Assembly: GCA_903813345.2 (NCBI GenBank)
Contig: CAIIXF020000009.1
Location: forward strand, 31,501,259-31,565,258
DNA: 64,000 nt
From: Owenia fusiformis
Taxonomy: Eukaryota > Annelida > Polychaeta > Sabellida > Oweniidae
Direction: 5' to 3'
Position numbers and translations under genes: made by a program. How positions within the stretch are numbered: the first letter of the stretch is position 1; every line of letters begins with the position of its first letter. Below, one piece after another: positions 46,101 to 58,100 of the stretch. The notes beneath the pieces are model-generated. The model made no database searches, was not told the DNA's origin, and saw only the letters and a list, made by a program, of their open reading frames with translations.

Positions 46101-49100
46101 TCCTGCAATGCTTTTGATCCCTGCAAAATTGAATGGATAACATGAATAACAAACAATCATTGAACTTGTACTCACATGACTTCCATATTTTCAAGTTTCA
46201 CAAAAAGAGATGAACTCTAATATTATTATGCCACCAGTATTTAGGGTGTTTAAATTGTTTATATAAAAAGTAAATGAAATTTATGAGCATCTTCATACAC
46301 TCGGTTCCAGTCAGTCACAGTGAAGACTGAGTGTGCTAATATGATCAGAGAGAGCATGTAACAGTCAATGTACGATGTATATGGTGCTGCCGTCTTTCAA
46401 ACAGTATATATTATAAGTAAATTATATTTGTATTCATACACTCGGTTCCAGTCCAGAGTCGGTTGCAGTGAAGACTGAGTGCGCCAATTATATGATCAGA
46501 GAGAGCATGTCCATGTACCATGTGTATGGTGCTGCCATCTTTCAAACAGTACAATTATAAATCGAATACACAATATAAAGTTCATGTAAAAATAAATGCA
46601 TACTCACAGTTGAGTTTAGAGTTGTGACTAGACTTGTCAGCAATTGCCTTGTTGGAGCAGAGCAGCCCTATAAAAAAAGATTTAAACATTTTTAACATAC
46701 GAGTATTACACAGTATTTAGTTCTGAATCAATGAGACATTTGAGAATGCAATCAGCCCTCATGATTGGCAAAAAACACCCTCATGATTGGCAAAAAACAC
46801 CCTCATGATTGGCAAAAACCACCCCCATGCCACTGATTCATATATCTTGAAAAGTTCCATGAATGACACAAAAAGATTATTTCAAAATATCGAATTTATA
46901 ATATATTGCAATAAATAAACAAAGCATTAACATGCAAAATGGCATCACCTGTCATTTGTTACAGATGCCAAACACTGACCACCAAACACCAACCACCAAA
47001 CACCATCCACAAAAAGACCATAACAAAATCACCACTTATGGTGGTGACATACAAAATGTGATTTGAAAATGCTTAGAGAATATCCTAATTATATTGATAT
47101 AACAAGACCTGCCTAAATAAATAATAAAATACATAAACTAATTTCAATGTAGCTCTATAATACAGTCATACTTGAGACAGGATAAGAACTTCGGAGAAGT
47201 GATCATAGAATAGTTGTTTATGTCCATTCTGCAAAATGAGCTATATAAATATGATTAACGTAGAGTTAAGTGTCGATACCCTTTGTATTTCTTAGAATAT
47301 ACGTTAGAACTTCTGAGAAGAGACCAAAGAATAGTTGTTTATATCCATATAAGGCTCCAAAATGAGCTATATAAATATGATTTACATAGAGTTAAGTGTT
47401 GATACCTTTATACATTCACTTTCATTTCCCAAACACACAAACTCAACTTTTGTTACAATTTATACAACATTTTTGTAAAATGGCAGCAGCAATGAAGCAA
47501 TACTGCGCAAAACCACCCAGCGTTGCTATTTATGACCTAGAGGCAACTGGACTTGGTAAGCATTTATGTGTTTAATTTATTTCACATTTTTGGCCTTTAT
47601 ATTCCATATTCTTTATTTTTATACCCTCATCTCCATATTTGTTATCTTTCAGGGCATCATTTCCCTTATCAATCTGATTTCCAATATTCATATTTCCTAT
47701 TTTACATCCATCATGTTATATTTTGACCCCTTTCAAACACTTTACACTTTCTTCAATGAACTTAGATTTTCTGCTTTTAGAAAATTTTATGATGTCCATA
47801 AGAAAAAAACTTGAAACTAATTTCATATTATTTCAGGATTATAATATCACATATTTTTCACATAATGTAAATGTACTTAAATTACAGAAGACGATTCTCA
47901 GATAACACAGATATCTGTAAAGCTAGCGAATGGTGTGGTTTTCAACAGATATGTGAGGCCTACCATTGATATACCAGACAGAGTGGTGAGATTGACTGGT
48001 ATTCAAATAAGAGGTGACAAAATGTATGCTGATGGTAAACCTGTACCCAGTGTGCCTATAGCCGAGGCTTTGAAAGACATGGCAGAATTCCTATCTGAGA
48101 CCAAAGTGACCTTAACAGCTCATTATGGTAGGAACAAGCAAAAAACTCTTTTTTCTTAATTGTGTACCATATTTCCTCTTACATACACACATACTCCGAT
48201 GAACATACACTCAACTTTAGTGCCAAAGAGTGGGAACAATTGCAAACACTGTCATGATTTGTCTATAGCATTTTTAAGTACTCTCATCAGTCACGATAGC
48301 CTTTAAGTTTTTATTCAGCCCCCCCCCCCCCTTCCCCCAATTTTAAAACACCCGAAAATTTCATTTCAGGAGATAGGTTTGATCATCCAAAATTGATGAG
48401 AAATATTAAAGCATGTGGCCTCATAGATGACTTCCGTGCAAAAGTCGATGGGTTTGCAGATACATGGATTTTCTTCAAGAAAGTATGGCAATGCAGGAGC
48501 TACTCACAGGAGAACCTTGCTAAAGATAAACTACCACCTAATTTAACTTACAACAGTCACAATGCAATAGACGATGTCCATGTCTTACAATTATTGTTCG
48601 AAAAGGTAAGTTTGATAAAATTTAGGTAGTTTAATATTTGAAATTTGTATTTCAATGTACAGGGCTTTATGGATTACAAACAGTACTCGTGCATCAATAT
48701 TTTTTTTATTTTGGAAACATTGGATAGATGTTGAAGATCAATTCTACAGCTGTTATTTTAAAAATATGTTGGAATGTAAAACATCTGTATTTGAATCCCC
48801 ACAGTTACTGGGATTTGTGTATGGTGTTTTTATTAGTATAACAGTAAAACCTGTGTATGTGGAACACCTTTGGTACCTCTAAAAGTGTTCAACTTTGGAG
48901 GTTTTCCACATTCCAGTCTTGAGACTCTGGAAAGTGTTCAACTAACAGAAGTGTTCCACTTTACAAATTTCACTGTACAGGTCTCAGTTAGGCAGTTAGG
49001 AGAACAGTCTCCTGAGCTAATAATTTTTTTATGAAAAGTATAGAAATATCTCCTAAATTAAATTATGAATATTCAAAAGAGGACATTTAAATCTATAAGA

Positions 49101-52100
49101 TGTAAAAATATCATAATTGTCTGAAGCAGGCAGTGCAGTAGACCGATTCAATAAAATACAGGTCTGGATTTGGAGAAAGAAGTTCATCAGTGTACTGCGC
49201 TAATAATTTTTTTAAGAAGAATTTAGAAATATCACCCAAATTAAATTATGACTATTCAAAAGAAGACATTCAAATCTATATCATGTAATCAAATTTGTCC
49301 GAAGCAGGGATAACACTCAACTAGAGTGGTGAACTTCGTTCTCCAAACCGAGAATAGCCATTTGGCAAAATGAAAGCTAACTCTTTGAATTTGTCATAAA
49401 CTTCATAAAAAGCAATCAATATCATAATACAATATGAAACATTTCATTTTAGGCAATGCAAGACATGGGATCTACAGACAAACGAGAGATCCCAGCCAAC
49501 ACATTTGATTATGTACTCAGGAAAACACGGAAGTGCCCTCCTCCCAAGACTCACAAATCCACAGGACCAAAGCGACAACGAGGCAGAAAATCAGTGCCTT
49601 AACCAATGAAAAGAAAAATATTACTAATCCGAAAGTACTGTTATTGAGACATTCTAAATTATTACTTGAGTTTGATTCCAATAAACCTACATGTAATTGT
49701 GCAATACAAGAATAAGAGACCTTTATTATCTGTCTTTGTAAATATGTGCTGGACAATATAAATCATATAAAACCTAGACATAGTATGTGATAGATGTTAA
49801 TATTAGAGTCAATTTAATTAGAAAGTAAAACCAGTCACACATACACAGGACCGAACGTTCAATAAATATTGTACACTGTACAGACTAATATGGCATTGTG
49901 ATGACATCAGAGAGTCAATTTTAGATATATAAAACAACAAATTAAATCATGTTCCCAAGAGACTATTTTTACTTTTGTGGTAGTTATTTGCTCGATTTAA
50001 TATAAAAGTATTCTGTTGTAAATTACTCTCCAAGATCAAGTTCTCACAAATGAGTGTTACTTCATCTTATACTCTTATAAAATACATACTTCAGATACCA
50101 TAATATGTCAAGCACTTGACCTTTGAGATATTCCTCTTGACATTTTGATATTTTAATACTGATTGTTTTTAAATCACTCCACAAAAAAACTTCGCAGAAA
50201 GTAATTAAAGGTGCAACAATTATATGTAGGGGGGGGGGGGCATTCAACCATCACTGACTCGTGTCAAAATATATTTAAGTTTAGATATTTCATCAAGACT
50301 AACATATATTTTTATTATCTACAAAGAAACCCTCTGGATGAACATTATTTTAGCTAATATTCCTCTTGAAACAGGGTGGATCTTAAAAATCTATAAGTGG
50401 GACTCCCTTTGAACTGAATTTATACTTCTTAATGCTTAAATTCATAGTTTATCCATACATTTTAAGAAAATAAGTATGTCAAAGAGGATGTTAAGCCAAA
50501 TATTGACTTGATAGCTCAGAAAAAATAAAAAAATTTGAATTTTCTCTCTACAGTCCTTGTTTCCCCTACTTTAATAACTTACAAAGCTCAAAATACAACT
50601 GAGGATGTCAGACCCCTTCAGCTATTGTTTGAAAAAGGTATATTTATCCAGTATATTACAGTATATTGGGCCTCATTTAGTACAGTTTCTCAATATTTTT
50701 GAATCAGGAGGTCTCCAAGGGAGTTGTTAGATCATTTTTACAGCTGTGCAGTGCTGCATTTGAGTTTGTCTATATGTATAAACTGAATCAGTGTACAATT
50801 ACTTCTCTTTAGTAACAATTTGCTTATTACAACATACTGGTGGTTTTATAAGTTAATATTTGTTATTTGTTACAAAGAGTTATAAACTTGAAAGTTTAGG
50901 TTTATCAACATTTTGAACCTATCACAGGTAGACTATCGGTTATTGACCTATAGCAGCACCCCGGGAGCAGCACTTAACAATATTATGTTCTTGTCATGCA
51001 GGATGTTAAGTGGCATATTACATTCCTCTGAAATGACAGGCGACCAATTACAATTTATATAGTTCTTTTTATTATTTATCTTAAAACTATCTGTACTGCC
51101 TATATAGGTAGCAGTAGCAGTACATTGGTAGCAGATATTTCTATAGGAAATTCACTGATAAAAAGATGTAGGATGATCAAATTCAGGTAGTGGAGGAGAT
51201 GGGATCTCCTGACAACCAAGTTGTCCTAGCAATTACATCTGAACATTTCCTCAAAAGAAACACAGGGTATTGAACAGACAAATCCAAGTCTCTTATAGAA
51301 TAACAGAGCGCTAGCAAAATATGTTGATCTGATTGAGTTTATAGGTGCATATTTATCCAATCAGTGTAAATTATTAACCCTAGGTAAACTATAATCCTAT
51401 TCTAAAACATAAAATCTGAATTAAATATAATAATGTGGGTTCTGAATAAAGGTATGTACATAAATACATATTAAAGTTGAAAATTGTTTATATTGTATAT
51501 AACTATTGGTACTATATGCTATATTCGGTTCCTAGTCAACTCGTACCCAAGACAACTCGTACCCAAGACAACTCGTACCCAAGACAACTCGTACCCAAGT
51601 TTATTATCAGTATTAAGGGTGCATATTAGGAAAACAAATTGAGTTTGTATAATAATGTTTTCATGTTAAAATGTGAATCAAATAAGCCTCAATATTTTCT
51701 TTTTAATTTAGAAGACATTTTTTCTCAATTCATTGAGTTAAGCATTTTGATTTAACTTTTGAGTCACTTTTTTATATAAAATAAAAGAAGTACTTGAAGA
51801 GCTTGTTTCAACATTTTTTGTTAATAAATATAATTACAATTGTAACTTTTCTACAAATGAATCAAACAATTAATTTTGTGCATTTAGAGAAAGTTTAAAG
51901 GAAGTTTAATCTGTTAATTTCTTTTTTTCTACTTGGAACTAAATTGGATTATGTTTGAGCACATGTGAACAAAATGTATTATATCATGTATGAATATTAA
52001 TATTATAAATTAAAATATTTTATTGCTAAATGTCATGAATGTGACTTCTGATAATATGAAATCCTAGACAAATAGATTATCTGTTAATAAGAAATAAGGC

Positions 52101-55100
52101 CCAAGATTTGATAAATCTCTATTTTTATAATAATACCACCTTTCAAGATGAATTAGATCTGACACTTGTTCTAAACACTCATAAACATTTTGAAAAATGA
52201 TTAGAAATATGTGTAATAAACATAGGTCTCTTCACTCAAACATCCTGAATCTATGACCAATATAAAATAACAGTCAAAATAAATTGACAATCAAAGCTCA
52301 AAATGTCACAAAATTAAATTAATTTCTTTCGAAAATGCTTCTTCAAACTTTTAACTATTCTGAAGAGTATGTAACAATTATAATATGTATATCTTTTTAC
52401 ATTCCCAGTCCAACGTTTGATTCAAAACAAAATATATACTTGGGTACGAGTTGTCTTGGGTACGACTTGTCTTGGGTACGACTTGTCTTGGGTACGAGTT
52501 GACCAGTTACCCTATATTCAATGTTGACACTATTATGCTTCAGTCTAAGAAAAAAAAACTGATTATTTTCCATTGCTGGAACTGAGCCTGAGGACCTCTT
52601 GCTACTATCTTAGACAGATGCTAAGACCACCAGCAGCATCCAGACAATCAAACATGTATCATATTCACAAATGTTTCCAATGACCTCAGAAATAGTTCTT
52701 TATAAAACTTTTATAAAGTGATCACAGACTTACCTCTAATGTTATGTCAAAATCTGGCTTGATGGTTCGTAGATGTTTCAAGACATGGCACACAGACAAA
52801 ATGGCGGAGAAATCATGACGTCCTGTTGCCCATTTGGCCAATGAGGAGATATTCTGGAAAACAGATTATAACAATAACTAGACATGTAAATTGAACAAGT
52901 TCAATTTAAGACTCCAGATTTCAAACTTTTTTCAAGCTGAGTCATCCAATTAGCCTTTTGCGATCAGAATTCAGGAATTTTGTTTATGGATACTGTTGTC
53001 ATGTATTTTGTCTTATTGGTGTGACGTCATATAGAAATGATATTAGACATGATGGAATCACGAAATGGCGGACACGTGGCAGTTTTGTGCAAAAAATATT
53101 GTCGTTTCTTTTATGAAAACCATGGGTCGGATATTTACCAGGTATGCCGATTTGACTAGATCATGATTATATCTATATATGTGCGAAGTTTGGGTGAAAT
53201 TCATACTAAACATCGATGCCTATAAGCGCCCCCCGATTTCTTCAAAATCGGGGGGCGCTTAACCGCTATCTAAATCACGTCAGTAAGATCTTAGACTTGG
53301 TATGTACTTAGAATGAATGTTGATCTAGTCAAATAGAACGCTTTCGTGAAAAATAAATCAATAAAGCACGAAATATAGAAGATAATCTCTCAAAATCAAA
53401 CATCTAAAGCTGAGTGACCTAATTGTGACGTCACTTCAAGATAGAATCCATCCTGTGATCGCAAATCATCAATTACTTGTAAGCTGAGTCATTCAGAATA
53501 AGCTGAGTCAGCTAGAATATAGACATTTAGACAACTCTTAAGAATATTGTCCTGGACTCCATTGGCTTAACATGGGAATATCATCATATCGACTTTTCGA
53601 GACTTCAAACTGCTATAACTATCTAACCAGAAGTTGGATTGAAATTTGGTTAAAGATTCGGATTCCTGAGAATATTCTACCCTTAATTCATAACTCATAC
53701 GTTAAATTTGGAGAACTTTTTATTTTGACCTACATTTCGGACACCATATCTCAAAAGTGGGTCAAAACGCTTTTTGACAGCAAAAGGCTGACACTATTAA
53801 CACACTCTTCGCCACCTGTATAAAAAGTTTCGAAGCAAATCATTAAAGTGTAATGTCAGAATCGCAAAAATAAGGAAAAACTATGAATTTGACCTAAATT
53901 TTGACCTAGGCATTTTGGTGTCCAAATTTTAAAGCTAGATAGGCTTCGGGGTCCCCTTCTTTTATAGGCTTTCAGAATGTTAAGCTGTATTCAGTCTATA
54001 TCTGGTATTTTACACTTCAAAAAAATCTTTTTTCTCATTGACATAACATGGGGCACCAAATTAAGCGATTTTTGAGCCATAACTTTGGAACCGAAAGTCG
54101 AATTGAAATTTGGTTTGCAGATTCGGATTCCTGAGAAAATTCTACCCTTCATTCATAACTCATACGTTAAATTTGGAGAATTTTTTATTTTGACCTACTT
54201 TTCGGACACGCCATTACTTTGGAACCGGAAGTCAGATCGAAATTTGGTTTGCAGATTCGGATTCCTGAGAAAATTCTACCCTAAATTCATAACTCATATA
54301 ATAAATTTGGAGAACTTTTTATTTTGACCTACTTTTCGGACACCATATCTCAAAAGTGGGTCAAAATACTTTCTGACAACAAAAGGCTAACACTATAAGC
54401 ACACTCTTTGCTACACGTGTACAAAATTTCGAAGAATATAATTACAGTGTAGTGTCAGAATCGCAAAAATAAGGAAAAACTTTGAATTTGACCTAGATTT
54501 TGACCTAGGCATTTTGGTGTCCAAATTTTGAATCTATGTAGCTTTTGAGGTCCCCTTCTTTTATATACATTCATTATGTTAAGCTGTACTCAGTCTATAT
54601 CTTGTATTTTACACTTCGAAAAAGTCTTTTTTCCCATTGGCTTAACATGGGTACCAAATTTAGCGATTTTTGAGATTTCAAAACGCCATAACTTCCGAAC
54701 CGGAAGTCGGATCGAAATTTTGTTTGCAGATTCTGATTCCTGAGATAATTCTACACTTATTTGATGATTCACATGTTGAATTTGGAGAACTTTTTATGTT
54801 CTGACCTACTTTTCGGACACCATATCTCAAAATCGGTAAGAGTAATCAAAAAACGGTTTACCATTCGTAATAAGCTTTTTCTAAGGAACATGATGAAAAA
54901 AAACCGGAGTGAAAATACCGAAGGACGACTGAGAAAACTTGTAAAATAGTGAAAAACCACGATTTGACTTAGTTCTTGACCTTTGACCTAGATAAAAAGT
55001 TGACCTAATTTCCCAGAAACTAGGCCTCATTACCTAGTTGACTGTGTTAGCAGATTTAAGTAAGTCCTTCTAGTTACCGAGAAAACGTGACAAGAGAGAA

Positions 55101-58100
55101 AGAATAATAATAAGAAGAAAACTGGCAAAAGCAATAGACTCCAGATTTTCAATCTGGAGTCTAATAAGTTGATTGAATCAGTCCAACAATAAGGCATTTA
55201 TATGACAAAATGTCACTACAGGGTGGTCCAAAAAATGGGACACTCGTATTTCAAAAACAAATATTAATTTTCGTTGTATCAATGATGCTATTGACCAGTT
55301 TAAGCCAAAATTGAGGGCTATAATTGATCAAAGTGATGGATATATTGACTGTCTGTTTATGTAAATAAAGTTGACAAAAAAACTTGGTTTTTGCAAGTTT
55401 TGGAAAAACCTGTTTTGAAACGAAAATGACGTCATTTATATTATGGACACTGATTGACAGACATTATAATAAATTTGAACTTATAATATACCAAATTAAA
55501 TGTAAGTAAATTCCCTATCCACTGGTTTATAATATGACGTTTTCAGAAAAACCAATATAATTAATCTTTGAAATATGAGTGTCTCATTTTTTTGGACGAC
55601 CCTGTACATGTACCTTGTTACAATTGTGTAACCATTTGTTACAGAACCCAAAATGTCATAAAGGTGGTCACAAAAAATGGTGACATAACAATAAAACTAA
55701 ACTGTTGTAATGCACATGGGTATAGTCATTAGAAATCATTACATGTAAATTGGACACCATACATTATTCCTAGGACTTAATCTTTTATACTGTACCTCCC
55801 CATCATTTGTGAGAACTTTGAGGCCAGGTTGAACAAGGACATCAAAGATCTTTCTCTGGTGTTTTTCTGGAATAATCTCAGTCATAAGACTAGCCTCACT
55901 CTAAAAATATGCAAAATATAGTGTATACAATACATGTGTGTACAGTACATGTTCTACATGTAAATCATGTAACCATTTTAAGACTCATAGCATAAAAAGA
56001 ATCCAAATCATCCTACTGTAGTCCCCAAAAGACAAATCACTTTTTATTAAAAAAAAGGTTTGATCATTTATAGAATGGGTTTTTACATTAATATCTTTGG
56101 CGAAATAAATATGCATTTTATTTGTTTTGATATCTATGTTTCACACGCATCAAACATGGGTAACATGTCTAATGAGAATGAAATCAAAATATCTATGCCA
56201 CTGACTCTGAACAACTTAGACACATAATTATACCTGGAGTAGTTTTAAAAGAGCTGATGCTGTAACAACATAGACCTCAACCTCTATCTCAGGGATTTCA
56301 TCTTTAGCTACATCTGTTGGCTGCCCACTCACTGTACGTTTATGACCCATAGCCATACCTATAAGTATCATTTCATAAACTATGCTGTATAACAGTATTA
56401 CAAACGAAAGTATTGTGTAATTTTAGTCATATTCGCAACAGGCCCGTAGCCAGGGGGGGTTCTATGGCCAAAAAATCTTTCAAAATCATGCAGTTTTTCA
56501 CCATTCTAAGCACTTTTTAAGTGATTTTGGCCATTTTTGGACCAAAATTGTCACAAGTGAACCCCCCCTGGAATTTTTCAAAAAAATGTCAGTCAAGCAG
56601 TTGGTGAAACTCTGCCACAAATATGTGTACATGAAAATACACAATTTAATGAAAATACACAATTTAATGAAAATACACAATTTCAACTCATGCTACAAGT
56701 TTTAATACTCCTGGTGTAACATTTCAAACATATGATTTTTGTGATATATTTAAATTGTACATCACCTACAATTTGATTTTTATGATAATGTAAACTTGAT
56801 AACATTTTAGACACCACCTGCCATTTGTTACAACATCGGCTTTCTTTTTTTCTTGAATGCCCATGGTTACAGAGATCGACTACTCTTACACATGCCAAAC
56901 CCAAACACCAACTACCAAACACCAGTCACAAAAAGTATGAGACCATACAATGATACAATATGTCACCTCTTCTGGTGGTATATTAATATAATGGATATTG
57001 AATGGATTCTTGATCCATTTAATTAGGTGAATTAATTATATCAGGAATGATAAAATAATGTTTTTTCGTCTTTTCTAATTGAAAATACATTTCATAGTCA
57101 ATTTAGTGCTATTAAAGAATAGCGTCCGACTCTCAACAGGTGTGGAATAACAAAGCTAATTTTCTTTGAGGAGAGGGGTAAATGACAACTCAATAGTGTG
57201 TAAAACATCATTTTTGCCATATTTTGTCATCTTAGAGTATGGAGCATCTTCATTCACTCAGCTTCCATCAGTCTAAACGCAGTGAAGACAAAGTGTGTGA
57301 AGTTGATAGGGAGGGGATTTAACTAAAATGAAATTAACTTTGTTTTCCACCACTGATAACAAGTGGGCCTTGGCATGCAGACTTCAACCATATACTCCCA
57401 CCCTACCTAAAATCTCACTGTTAAAAAATGCACACACACAAATATTAATAGTTTTAAATCTACATTAAATTTCTCCCTCATGTAATCCAGCAGTATTTCC
57501 AACATTATACGAGGATACTGTGCAGTTTTGGATTATAGACACTCTTACTTTCTACGCATACATTTTTTAGTAAATAGTCCAGTGCAACATGGCCATTAAA
57601 AGACCATTAAATTGAATGGAGGGATCATTTTAGAATGATTTACATATGTTTCTTGGCGACTGGGGCCATGTGTTAGATTCATGGGTAGATTCATTCACAT
57701 ACTATTATACAGGGGTCATACATTGGTTATTAATTTGATCAAGAAAACCCCACAATACATAATGCATAATACAGACAGATGGACGAATGGGTTCCATTGG
57801 TGTATGTTGCCTCAATCAAATGTTCTAAACTCTTAATCATATCAATAACCAAATGTATAAGACTGTTGTTAAATTCCATGCTGTTATTTTTGTACAGAGG
57901 ATCCAAAGAGGGATTCATCTCAAATCATTTTTCAATATTTACCAATTTTCTCAGCCCCTGATGTTACCATCTTTATACCTGTTTAAGCAAGTTGTATGAA
58001 TGGATAAATGAATGATTGTGTTATGATTGATCAAATATATACATGTATGTAGAATTCAAGATGGATGCCAATTTAATGACAGAAACTTGACTTATTCAAT

